A program made the position numbers and the translations under genes. A stretch of 56,996 nt of DNA from CAZQFV01 sp964592645 (GTDB lineage: Bacteria; Chloroflexota; Chloroflexia; DTKN01): assembly GCA_964592645.1 (NCBI GenBank), contig CAZQFV010000024.1, forward strand, positions 1 to 56,996, written 5' to 3'. Shown here in pieces: positions 40,000 through 48,411 of the stretch. The notes under the pieces were generated by a model. It was given only the letters and a program-made list of their open reading frames with translations. It had not been told where the DNA came from and searched no databases. Numbering within the stretch: position 1 is the first letter of the stretch; every line of letters begins with the position of its first letter.

Positions 40000-40710
40000 A
40001 TGGCCTGCCCGGCCGCCTTCTGCGATGTCGACCGCACCCTCGTCGTCGGGACGACGCTCGAATCGTGCTTCCTGCGCCTGGCCCTACGCCGGGGGGCGAT
40101 CGGCCCGCGGGCGCTGCTGGCCAACCTCTGGACCGGCCTACAGGCGCTGGGGCTGCTGCCGGCCTCCCCCACAGAGCGTCTCCCCATCCCTGGCGGGCTC
40201 ACGGGCCTCACCCGCCTGCGCTACGCTTTCCTCAGCGGCAACAAGGCCTACCTGCGCGGGCTGCACCTCGACCAGGGCCGGGAACTGGCCCAGGCGGCGC
40301 TGGAGGAACATGTCCTGCCCCACCTGAGCCGCCGCGGCCGGGAGGTGCTGGCCGGCCATCGCGCGGCCGGCCGGCGAATCATCCTCCTCACCGGCACGCT
40401 CGACTTTCTGGCCGAACCGCTGCGCGCCCACCTGGGGGGCGTCCTGCTGCTGGCGGCGCATCCCGAGGCCCACCAAGGAGTGCTGACCGGCCGCCTGGCC
40501 GAAGTGCACCCCTACGGCGTCCACAAGCGCGAACTGCTGCGGCAACTGGCGGCCGCCGAAGACCTGGACCTGGCCGCCTCTTACGCCTATGCCGACCACT
40601 ACACCGATGTGCCCTTCCTGGAAGCCGTGGGGCACCCCGTGGCCGTGAATGCGGATCGCAGGCTGCGGCAGGTAGCTCAAGAGCGGGGGTGGGAGACAGA
40701 GGAGTGGTGA
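40000..40710 (+). CDS. HAD-IB family phosphatase
   Basis: The 236-aa protein has motif I FCDVDRTLV (Asp9, Asp11, Thr13), motif II LLTGTLDFL, a Lys in VHKREL and motif IV YADHYTDVPFLEAVG. HAD-IB members remove phosphate from small molecules or lipid head groups (SerB-like). Context with the CDP-alcohol transferase suggests dephosphorylation of its product; this is inference. It is the last gene of the operon and converges with the next gene. Confidence 0.82.
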   Translation: MACPAAFCDVDRTLVVGTTLESCFLRLALRRGAIGPRALLANLWTGLQALGLLPASPTERLPIPGGLTGLTRLRYAFLSGNKAYLRGLHLDQGRELAQAALEEHVLPHLSRRGREVLAGHRAAGRRIILLTGTLDFLAEPLRAHLGGVLLLAAHPEAHQGVLTGRLAEVHPYGVHKRELLRQLAAAEDLDLAASYAYADHYTDVPFLEAVGHPVAVNADRRLRQVAQERGWETEEW

Positions 40711-40774
40711 TCGGGAGCAGGGGTCGGGTCGCCGGGCCTCGGTGATCGATGCCAAGGTCAATCCCGATACCCGA

Positions 40775-43015
40775 TCACCTGGCTATCCCCAAACAGGCGT
40801 GCCCGCCCTGGCGGTCGTGCAGGTACATGCTCCGCTCCACGACCACAGGCCAGTCGGCCTCGACCGCTGTGGAGACCGCGCTGACCCCCGGCAGAAGCCC
40901 GTTCAGGGAAACGGTCATCCGGGAGTGAGCCGGCATGGACATCTCGAATCGTCCCAACTCCCCGGCGCCGCCCATCAGGGACAGCACCAGAGCCGTGGGA
41001 ACATCGTTGGGATTGGCCACCAACACCAGCGACTCGAAGGGGTCGTCCGTGGAGCCCTCGGGCAGGTACCAACGGCGGGCCGACCGCACGGCTCCCAGGG
41101 TGGCCTCGGCGGACTGCAGCGCGTTGAAATAGGTCAGCCGGGCCGCGGCGATGGGCCGGCCGGCCTGCACCTCGGCCGCCAGGGCCAGGTCCGGGAGCAA
41201 CATGTTCAGGTTGAGCCGCTGCTCGCCGGGCAACACCGTGTACGGGCGGCGCAACATGGTCCCATCTTCGCTCATCAGCGTCAGGGAGATGGTCACGGGC
41301 GCGGTATAGGGGTTGAGCAGGGCCAGCACGGTCAGCGCCGACTCTTCTGTCTGCACTCCGGCAAAGGTCCACTGCCGCGCCAGCAGCGGCGTGCCGGGCA
41401 TGCCGTAGCCGGCCTGCCCCGCGGCGAAGCGCACCTCCTGTTCCACCGCGATCGGGCCGGTAGCCATCACGCGACAGCCGACCGGCGTCGTCCCGGTGTA
41501 GAGATCGCCCACCGGCAGGTCCAGCCGGTCCCGGGGACCTAGCGCGACCGCCTTTTCCCCGACGGGGCCACCCGGCGAAAAAACGGTGACCGTGGCCGTG
41601 ATCGGCGCAGGGCCGGGATTGAGCAGCACCAGGGTAGTAGTGAATCCGACATCCTGGGAACCGCCGGGCAAATACCAGGCGGACGAAAGCCCCTCCAGGC
41701 CGGCGCTGTCATCCCCGTCGTGGCCGTAGTAGATGGCCCGCTCCACGAGCACGCTCCCCTCGGCCGAAACGCGGGCCCAGATGGGGCCGGGTGTCACCAG
41801 CGTATCGGCCAGGATGCTGTACCGCGACACGGCGGGCACGCGGACCGCCCGCCGGGCGATGCGCGTGCCCTGGCGATAGAGCTCGGTGGTCACCAACGTG
41901 CGCTGATCGTCGGGGTTGAGATAGAGGATCCATTCGTCGGTAGTGGAGCTATCGAGCCCGCGGGCCAGGAACCACTCGTTGCGCCGCAGGTCGCCCACCT
42001 GACACCGCGCGACGATCCGTTCGGCCAGGCCGGGGTCGGTGGGTGCCAATAGGGCGACCCCTGCCCGATCTATAGAAAGGGAGCGCGTCCACCACTCGAA
42101 CAGGGCGACCAGGGCGTCCTCGGCCGTCGGCGTCACCGCCTCGTGCGGGTGGGCGCCAAGCAAGCCGATGTAGAGGGTCTCCCCGGTCCCCTGGGCCCGC
42201 CCTCGGTAGATGCGGCCCTGCGGATCCACGAGGAAAGTGTAGAGGAGGTCGTCCCAGGCCAGCACCTGGCGCTGGTAATGCTGCAACATGCGCAGCGACC
42301 GGCCGGCCTCGTTCACGCCGGCCGTGCTCCAACTGGCCGGAACAATTATGGCCTGGGTAGTCGTTACGGGAGCCGTTCCCGCAGCGGCCGGCTCCACGGC
42401 GCTGCCCCAGCGATCTGCGCCCACCGGGCGCGGCTGGCCGTCGGGCTCCTGCCAGGGGGCCAGGGCCTTGACCGTGGGGGAGCGCTCCCCGCCCAGACAA
42501 ACCACGACGACCGTCTCCAGGACCGGCGACGCGGCGGCGGAGGAGAAGGTCACCTGATACTGCAAGCCGCGGATGGCGCCGGGAAACTCGACCAGGGTCT
42601 CGCTGCCGCGCAGGCCGGCCGGGTCGCTCCAGGCCCCTATGGGCACGGCGACCGGGTCGCCCCAATCCCCGGCCTGGTCCTGGACGCGAACCTGGAAGGA
42701 CAGGGCGCTTCCCCGGGGGGTCTGGCCCTCGTAGAGCAGGCCGGCCGCCAGGCAGTCGATCGGCGGCTCCCAGGTGGGCGATGTGTAGGTACCCCAGGTG
42801 CTGCCCGATTGCAGCCGAACGGCGCCATCCCCGGTAGCCGTGACCACTTCCGTCCCGGCAAAGGTGCCGGCGGCGAAATCGGCACCCGTGGCCTGGGTCC
42901 AACGCTCCAGGGTCACTTTGCCGGCGGCCGCGGCGAGCGGCGCCGCCCCCGTATAGGTCGGCACGACGGCCAGGAGAGCCAGCAGCAATGCCCGGCACAG
43001 GTGCTTGCGCCGCAT
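40775..43015 (-). CDS. exported protein: degenerate PGRP-like domain plus WYLPEGST-type repeats
   Basis: The 746-aa protein has a signal peptide (MRRKHLCRALLLALLAVV). The middle (about residues 215-330) resembles a peptidoglycan-recognition/amidase-2 domain: MLQHYQRQVLAWDDLLYTFL then VDPQGRIYRGRAQG. However, the usual first His pair is replaced by IIVPASWS, so zinc binding and amidase activity are probably lost. The C-terminal half has at least three ~110-aa repeats with WYLPEGST-like starts and NP..APITATVTV-like strands, as in large exported proteins of Chloroflexota and Actinomycetota. It probably binds surfaces or the wall. AGGAGG precedes ATG 43015. Confidence 0.7.
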   Translation of the reverse strand: MRRKHLCRALLLALLAVVPTYTGAAPLAAAAGKVTLERWTQATGADFAAGTFAGTEVVTATGDGAVRLQSGSTWGTYTSPTWEPPIDCLAAGLLYEGQTPRGSALSFQVRVQDQAGDWGDPVAVPIGAWSDPAGLRGSETLVEFPGAIRGLQYQVTFSSAAASPVLETVVVVCLGGERSPTVKALAPWQEPDGQPRPVGADRWGSAVEPAAAGTAPVTTTQAIIVPASWSTAGVNEAGRSLRMLQHYQRQVLAWDDLLYTFLVDPQGRIYRGRAQGTGETLYIGLLGAHPHEAVTPTAEDALVALFEWWTRSLSIDRAGVALLAPTDPGLAERIVARCQVGDLRRNEWFLARGLDSSTTDEWILYLNPDDQRTLVTTELYRQGTRIARRAVRVPAVSRYSILADTLVTPGPIWARVSAEGSVLVERAIYYGHDGDDSAGLEGLSSAWYLPGGSQDVGFTTTLVLLNPGPAPITATVTVFSPGGPVGEKAVALGPRDRLDLPVGDLYTGTTPVGCRVMATGPIAVEQEVRFAAGQAGYGMPGTPLLARQWTFAGVQTEESALTVLALLNPYTAPVTISLTLMSEDGTMLRRPYTVLPGEQRLNLNMLLPDLALAAEVQAGRPIAAARLTYFNALQSAEATLGAVRSARRWYLPEGSTDDPFESLVLVANPNDVPTALVLSLMGGAGELGRFEMSMPAHSRMTVSLNGLLPGVSAVSTAVEADWPVVVERSMYLHDRQGGHACLGIAR

Positions 43016-43096
43016 GGTGTTCCTCCTGTTGCCCACCGGGAGCGAGCACAGGGTTGGGGCTCGGTGAAAGCCCGCGACCCGCTCTCCAACCACTCG

Positions 43097-45088
43097 CTAG
43101 GGGCTGTAATCGACCCCGTCCGTGTACGTGTTCCCCGCGTTCCACAGGCAGAATCCGACACCACCGCCGTCGTTGTTGCCGCGGATCTGCGCGCCGATCT
43201 CCCGGGGGCCATAGACAGGATCCCCGGCCAGGGTAAAGTCCTGCACCCAGGCCCGCAGTTTGGCCCGCTGGCCGGAGGTGAGCTGTGCATAGCCGCGCTT
43301 GACCGTCTCCAGGACGATCTCGTAGGGGCAGGAGGCCGGGTTGGCGCAGCCCAACTCGCCGTCGCTATAGTGCGAAGGGTAGGCCATCGGGCAGATGTAA
43401 TCGAGGTAATAGCCCATCAGGGAGATGTCCTGGCCCTGCTCCCACATTTTGCGCCATGCGGCGTAGCCAAAGATATCGGCCGAAATATAGGCCCCGGTGG
43501 GGGCGATCTGCTCGTAGGCATACTCGACAAACGCCGCGATGGTGTCGTACTGCTTCTGGACCTTTTCTTCCTGCGTCAGCCCGCTGGTGTCCTGCGAATA
43601 GACCAGCGTCGAGAGATTGCCATCGGTGGGAAAACGGATGTAGTCGAACTGGACCTCGTCGAACCCGAGCGCCGCGAGCTCCTTGGCGATGGCGAGGTTG
43701 TACTCCCAGACCTCGTGGCGATAGGGGTCGGTCCAGTTCAGTCCCTTGCGGTCCTTCCAGAGCCCTCCTTGGGTGCTGTGGATAGCCCACTCCGGGCGGA
43801 CGATGGGCAGTTGGCTGTCCTCAAAGGTGACGATATAGCCGATGACATAGATGCCGCGCTCGTGGCACTTGCGCAAGACCTCCTTCACATCGTAGCGCAC
43901 GTCCCAGAGGCTGCTATCGGCCAACTTTTGGCGTAGTTCCTGGGCCAGCGGCACCTGGCTATCGTAGGTCACCGCCCCCCAGGCATCCTTGGCCTCGATG
44001 ACCATGGCGTTCAACTCGGTCTGGTCCACGAAATCGAGCAGGGCATCGAACCAACGGGGGGTGCCGGCTACGTAGGCGGTCACATAGATGCCCTGGACAT
44101 GGAACGGCGTCAAGGCCACGGTGAGGCTGGTCTGCCCGGTGACGGTAATCACCTCGGCCGCGTATCCCGGCGCGAGCACCTCGATCACCGCCGTCTCCGG
44201 AACCTCGGGAAAGAAAAAGCCCCCGGCCTCGTTGGTGTGGGTATAGGCGCCGGCCAGGATCACCCGGGCCTGGGAAAGCGGCCGGCCGTCCTCGCCTTGG
44301 ACCAGGCCGCGCAGATAGGCCGGCTGCAGGATCACATCGTACTGTGTGGCCCGCTGCAGGGCGACCTCGGCCCCGCGGTGCTGCGGGGCCTTGACCTGCA
44401 CGTTGAAGCGCTCCGGAACGCCGCGCACCAGGTAGCGGCCGTCGGCCCCCGTGGTCGCGGTGAGGAGGCCGGAGCCGGTCACGGTGATCTGCGCCCCGGC
44501 CAGCGGCCGGCCGTCGTCCGCACTGGTCACCAGGCCGCCGAGCGTGTTAGGCCGCAGGGCGAGGCGCGCCGAGGTGGTGAAAAAGGAACCCCGAAAAACG
44601 TCATAGCCTTCTGCCCGCACGGTCAGGCTCAGGGGAAAGGTGGGGGTCAGCACGGTGAACAGGCCCATGGCGTCGGCGGCCAACGTTTTGCGGGGCGTGG
44701 AGACCTGCGCTTCCCCAACCGCCAGTCCGGTATAATCGTCCACGACCGCTCCCTCGAAGCGATCGGGGAACAGGCCCACGGTCGTCGTGACGCTGGCGAT
44801 CTCCGGACCGGACGGCAGGCCGGCCAGGGAACCCTCTCCCCCCTGGTACCCTGGGGCGGTCACCTGGACGGAACGGTCGGCAGACCAGGCGGCGATGTGG
44901 CATTCGCCCAGGGCGTTGCTCTGGGCAGATTCCTCCCCGACCCGGCACTCGGCCCCGGCGATCGGGCGCTGGGTCAGGTTGTCCTGCACGCGCACGACGA
45001 GCGCGGTCTGCGGCGCACCGCAGGCGACAAGCAGAACCAAAAGCATCGCGCCGGATAGCAGCAGGTAAAACCGTTCGGTACGCAGCAT
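43097..45088 (-). CDS. lipoprotein with carboxypeptidase-regulatory domains and a putative glycoside hydrolase domain
   Basis: The 663-aa protein has a lipoprotein signal (LLVLLVACGAP, Cys near residue 23). Three to four CarboxypepD_reg-like beta modules follow (residues ~30-330; GAQITVTGSGLLTATTGADG and GLVQGEDGRPLSQARV). The C-terminal ~330-residue domain reads as the DUF4015/putative glycoside hydrolase family: GIYVTAYVAGTPRWFDALLD, NAMVIEAKDAWGAV, GFDEVQFDYIRFPTDG, GYYLDYICPMAYPSHY. It would be a surface glycan-acting enzyme. A promoter lies at 45136-45164. The preceding gene follows 81 nt downstream on the same strand. Confidence 0.8.
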   Translation of the reverse strand: MLRTERFYLLLSGAMLLVLLVACGAPQTALVVRVQDNLTQRPIAGAECRVGEESAQSNALGECHIAAWSADRSVQVTAPGYQGGEGSLAGLPSGPEIASVTTTVGLFPDRFEGAVVDDYTGLAVGEAQVSTPRKTLAADAMGLFTVLTPTFPLSLTVRAEGYDVFRGSFFTTSARLALRPNTLGGLVTSADDGRPLAGAQITVTGSGLLTATTGADGRYLVRGVPERFNVQVKAPQHRGAEVALQRATQYDVILQPAYLRGLVQGEDGRPLSQARVILAGAYTHTNEAGGFFFPEVPETAVIEVLAPGYAAEVITVTGQTSLTVALTPFHVQGIYVTAYVAGTPRWFDALLDFVDQTELNAMVIEAKDAWGAVTYDSQVPLAQELRQKLADSSLWDVRYDVKEVLRKCHERGIYVIGYIVTFEDSQLPIVRPEWAIHSTQGGLWKDRKGLNWTDPYRHEVWEYNLAIAKELAALGFDEVQFDYIRFPTDGNLSTLVYSQDTSGLTQEEKVQKQYDTIAAFVEYAYEQIAPTGAYISADIFGYAAWRKMWEQGQDISLMGYYLDYICPMAYPSHYSDGELGCANPASCPYEIVLETVKRGYAQLTSGQRAKLRAWVQDFTLAGDPVYGPREIGAQIRGNNDGGGVGFCLWNAGNTYTDGVDYSP

Positions 45089-45135
45089 GCAGTTGATGAT
45101 CCTTTCACGGGTTGTCTTACCGGCTAAGTGGGGGA

Positions 45136-45164
45136 ATTATAGCATGAAAGGGGCAGGATGTCCA
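45136..45164 (-). promoter_or_regulatory. promoter of the lipoprotein gene
   Basis: TGGACA (45164-45159), 17 bp, TATAAT (45141-45136) on the minus strand, about 45 nt before ATG 45088. Confidence 0.75.
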
Positions 45165-45260
45165 CAACCTTTTTCCCGGCAGGCCGGGAAGGCAGCGGAG
45201 GGGGAGCGTGGAGACTCTGCCGTTCCCTTTTCTCTCGGAAACCGCCCGGAACCGGCGGTA

Positions 45261-45311
45261 TGGAGCCGCAGAGGGCGCCGGGATTCTCCTTGGCGCCCTC
45301 TGCGTGCTCCA
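45261..45311. repeat. strong inverted repeat downstream of trpB2
   Basis: CGCAGAGGGCGCC (45267-45279) pairs perfectly with 45292-45304. GGAGC/GCTCC extends the stem past a 1-nt bulge. No T-run follows on the minus strand, so it is not a textbook terminator, but it is well placed to end the trpB2 transcript or protect its 3' end. Confidence 0.75.
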
Positions 45312-45352
45312 CGGCCGGGAGCCGCCCGTAGCGGCGTCCGGCCGGCGGCACT

Positions 45353-46765
45353 TCAGTTGGGCGCGCCCTCCGGCGCCATCTCCACCTGCGGGATGCTGGC
45401 CAGCGAGGCCGCCAGGCGCTCGTCGGTATGGTCGCCGTTCTGTAGCTCTCCTCGCAGGTAGCTGTCGTAGGCCGCCAGGTCCAGGAACCCGTGCCCGCTG
45501 AAGTTGAACAGGATGACCCGCTCGTCGCCCCGCTCTTTGGCCTCGAGGGCCTCGTCGAGCGCCGCGCGCACGGCGTGGGCCGTCTCCGGCGCCGGGATGA
45601 ACCCCTCGCTGCGGGCAAACAGCAGCGCCGCCTCAAAGACCGGGAGCTGGGAATAGGCGCGCGCCTCGACCAACCCGAGCTCCACGGCCCTGGAAACCAA
45701 GGGAGCCATGCCGTGATAGCGCAGCCCCCCGGCATGGATGCCGGCCGGCACAAAGGTGTGCCCCAGCGTATGCATCTTGACCAGGGGCGTCAGGTGGGCG
45801 GTATCGCCATAGTCGTAAGCGTAGCGGCCGCGGGTGATGCTGGGGCAGGCGGTGGGCTCCACGGCCACAAAGCGCGTGCACGGTCCGCCGCGCAGCCGCT
45901 CGCCCAGGAAGGGGAAGGCCAGCCCGGAAAAGTTGCTGCCCCCGCCGACGCAGCCGATGACCACATCGGGATAGGCCCCGGCCTCCTCCATCTGGCAGAG
46001 GGCTTCCTCCCCGATCACCGTCTGGTGCAGCAGGACATGGTTGAGCACGCTGCCCAACGAGTACTTGGCCTGCGGATCGCCCGCCGCCTCCTCCACCGCC
46101 TCGCTGATGGCGATGCCCAGGCTGCCGTTCGAGAACGGGTCCTGCTCCAGAATGGCGCGGCCGGCCCGCGTCTCCGGACTGGGGCTGGGCGTCACCCGCG
46201 CGCCCATGGTCTCCATCATCACCCGGCGGTACGGCTTCTGCAAGTAGCTCACCTTGACCATGTAGACGTGAACCTGGATGCCAAGGAAAGCCCCGGCCAT
46301 GGCCAGGGCGCTGCCCCATTGGCCGGCGCCGGTCTCGGTCGTCAGCCGGGTCACCCCCTCCTGGCGGTTGTAGTAGGCCTGGGCGACGGCGGTGTTGGGC
46401 TTGTGGCTGCCCACCGGGCTGGCCCCCTCGTACTTGTAATAGATGCGTGCCGGCGTGCCCAGGGCCCGCTCCAGGCGCAGCGCCCGGCGGAGCGGGGTGG
46501 GCCGCCAGATCCGAAGTATCTCGCGCACCTCGTCGGGGATCGGGATGTAGCGGTCGGTACTGACCTCCTGCTCCAGGCAGCCCCGGGGGAAGAGGACGGC
46601 CAGCTCCTCCGGGGTGACCGGCTGAAGGGTCACCGGGTTCAGCGGCGGCGGCGGCGGACCGGGCAGGTCGGCCGCCAGGTTGTACCACCTGTGGGGCAGA
46701 TACTTTGCGCTCAAGGGTTCTCCTTCTGGCCGTGATTGGCGGACGGTCCTGGTGCTGCTGAACAT
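45353..46765 (-). CDS. trpB2: TrpB2-type tryptophan synthase beta chain
   Basis: The 470-aa PLP enzyme makes tryptophan from indole and serine. The PLP lysine is Lys122 in GSHKPNTA. TETGAGQWG has Trp where TrpB1 has His, the TrpB2 hallmark, and CVGGGSNFSG binds the PLP phosphate. Length is longer than TrpB1 (~400) and typical of TrpB2. AGGAGGT precedes ATG 46765. No trpA is adjacent, as is common for TrpB2. A tryptophan T-box leader (46861-47240) controls it, which supports a true role in tryptophan supply. Confidence 0.92.
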   Translation of the reverse strand: MFSSTRTVRQSRPEGEPLSAKYLPHRWYNLAADLPGPPPPPLNPVTLQPVTPEELAVLFPRGCLEQEVSTDRYIPIPDEVREILRIWRPTPLRRALRLERALGTPARIYYKYEGASPVGSHKPNTAVAQAYYNRQEGVTRLTTETGAGQWGSALAMAGAFLGIQVHVYMVKVSYLQKPYRRVMMETMGARVTPSPSPETRAGRAILEQDPFSNGSLGIAISEAVEEAAGDPQAKYSLGSVLNHVLLHQTVIGEEALCQMEEAGAYPDVVIGCVGGGSNFSGLAFPFLGERLRGGPCTRFVAVEPTACPSITRGRYAYDYGDTAHLTPLVKMHTLGHTFVPAGIHAGGLRYHGMAPLVSRAVELGLVEARAYSQLPVFEAALLFARSEGFIPAPETAHAVRAALDEALEAKERGDERVILFNFSGHGFLDLAAYDSYLRGELQNGDHTDERLAASLASIPQVEMAPEGAPN

Positions 46766-46860
46766 GGCCTACCTCCTTTTCTTTCTGCTCGCTGACGGCG
46801 GACGATTCCCGGAAGCTGTCGATTCGCTCACCTCCTTGCCTACGCCAGGGGCCAGGTGTC

Positions 46861-47240
46861 AAAAGAACAAGGCCCGCCCCCGAAGGGACGGGCCTCTGAC
46901 CCGCGGTGCCACCCCTCTGGGCCCGGCCCGGCCAGGTCGCCCGGGGGGCCCGGAAGCTGGAAACAAAAGAGCCGTCGTGAGAGCGCACCTCCGACGGCCA
47001 TGCAGCCAGCCTCACACTCAGCAGGTACGGGAGCCCCGCGCCGGCAGCGCGAGAATCCGATACCCCCACCCGCTAACGGGGGTGAAGCGGCCCAGGCTAG
47101 TGCCCCTGGCGGGGGTTCGCCCGGCGGCTCCCGGGACCATTCGCCGCTGCCGTGAGTACCGGTCTCGCACCCCTACACCGGCTCTCTGGCCTCCGTGTCG
47201 GCGGCTACTCTTCCCGTTCAAAGCCTTTGGCTATGATGTT
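46861..47240 (-). promoter_or_regulatory. T-box leader with Trp (UGG) specifier
   Basis: Reading the minus strand: an AGAGAGCCGGTG distal stem I element, a specifier context CGAA-TGG-TCCCGGGAG with TGG at 47139-47137, then the T-box sequence AGGGGTGGCACCGCG (46916-46902). A terminator follows: a 10-bp stem with TTCG loop and TTGTTCTTTT (46894-46861). Uncharged tRNA-Trp would pair with UGG and favour antitermination of trpB2, whose ATG lies 95 nt downstream. Confidence 0.92.
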
Positions 47241-48410
47241 GACGTATTGATACCACAGCCCGGCGCTTTTGTCAAATCGGCCCCGCCCGTTCGTCGTCGC
47301 CGACCACCGGCGTCTCCAGGCGGTGCAGCGGTTCCAGGCCGGCCCGGGCCTGCTCCGCGACCGGCAGCGCCGCCTCTGGGACACCAGCAACTCGGCGTTG
47401 TGGATGGCCCCGCCGGCCGCCCCGCGCACCGTGTTGTGCCCCAAGACGACGAACTTGACATGGAACACCGGGCAGGGCCGCACCCGCCCAACATGGACAA
47501 CCATACCGCCGCCGGCCTCGCGGTCCAGAAGCGGCTGCGGCCGGTTAGCCTCCCGGTGCAGCGCCAGCGGGCCGGGAGGAGAGCTGGGCAAATGGGACAC
47601 TTCGGCCGGGACATCGAACGTTTCCCAGACCGCCAACACCTCGTCCAGCTCCGGCCGGCGTGCCAGCTCCACTGCCACGCAGGCCACATGGCCGTCGCGC
47701 AGCGGCACACGGTTGCACTGCGCGCTGACGTCGAACGGCGCCAAGCCGATCTTTTCCCCCTGGAACATCCCCAGCAGCTTGCGCGACTCCTGCTCGATCT
47801 TTTCCTCCTCCCCGGCGATCCAGGGGATGACATTGTCCAGCCCTTCCAGCGCCGGGACCCCCGGATAGCCGGCTCCGGAGAGGGCCTGCATTGTCACCAC
47901 GGCCACCTTGCGCAGGCCAAAGGCATCGTGCAGGGGCCGCAGGGCCACGGCCAGCGGCGTCACCGAGCAGTTGGCGCTGGCCACCAGCAGCCCTCTCCAG
48001 CCGCGCCGCCGCCGCTGCGCCGCCAGCAGCGCGGTGTGCCCGGCATTGACCTCGGGGATCAAGAGCGGCACGTCCGTGTCCATGCGGTGGGCCGAGGCAT
48101 TGGAGCAGACGGCGTACCCGGCCTGGGCGAAGCGCTCCTCGGCCGGCCCGGCGACATCGGCCGGCAGGGCCGAGAAAATCAGCCGGGCCTCCAGGGGCGG
48201 CGCGATGGGCACGACGGGCAGATCGCGCACGGCCGGGGGCATCGCGCCGGGCAGGAGCCAGCGGCAGACCTCGCCATAGCGCCGGCCGGCCGACTGCTCG
48301 GAGGCGGCCACCGCGGCCACCTCGAACCAGGGATGCCCCTCCAGCAGCTCCACGAAGCGCTGTCCCACGATGCCGGTGGCCCCCAATATGGCCACGGGAA
48401 TCTTGCCCAT
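47205..48410 (-). CDS. asd: aspartate-semialdehyde dehydrogenase with aberrant C-terminus
   Basis: This enzyme reduces aspartyl phosphate to aspartate semialdehyde. Marks are the NADP-binding ILGATGIVGQRFVELL, the active-site ASANCSVTP with Cys148, the His in QALSGAGYPG and the later GHNTVRGAAGGAIHNAELL. Normal proteins end near that last motif (about 340-350 aa). Here the frame runs on for ~55 Arg-rich residues, through the trpB2 promoter and into the T-box leader. After a -1 shift near 47382 the frame would instead end at a TGA at 47274-47272, inside the promoter -35 box. A 1-nt deletion is therefore likely. It is 1 nt after lysC. Confidence 0.8.
   Translation of the reverse strand: MGKIPVAILGATGIVGQRFVELLEGHPWFEVAAVAASEQSAGRRYGEVCRWLLPGAMPPAVRDLPVVPIAPPLEARLIFSALPADVAGPAEERFAQAGYAVCSNASAHRMDTDVPLLIPEVNAGHTALLAAQRRRRGWRGLLVASANCSVTPLAVALRPLHDAFGLRKVAVVTMQALSGAGYPGVPALEGLDNVIPWIAGEEEKIEQESRKLLGMFQGEKIGLAPFDVSAQCNRVPLRDGHVACVAVELARRPELDEVLAVWETFDVPAEVSHLPSSPPGPLALHREANRPQPLLDREAGGGMVVHVGRVRPCPVFHVKFVVLGHNTVRGAAGGAIHNAELLVSQRRRCRSRSRPGPAWNRCTAWRRRWSATTNGRGRFDKSAGLWYQYVNIIAKGFEREE
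47247..47275 (-). promoter_or_regulatory. promoter of the T-box/trpB2 unit
   Basis: TTGACA (47275-47270), 17 bp, TATCAA (47252-47247) on the minus strand. It lies inside the open asd extension, which argues that the extension is not natural. Confidence 0.7.
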
Positions 48411-48411
48411 C

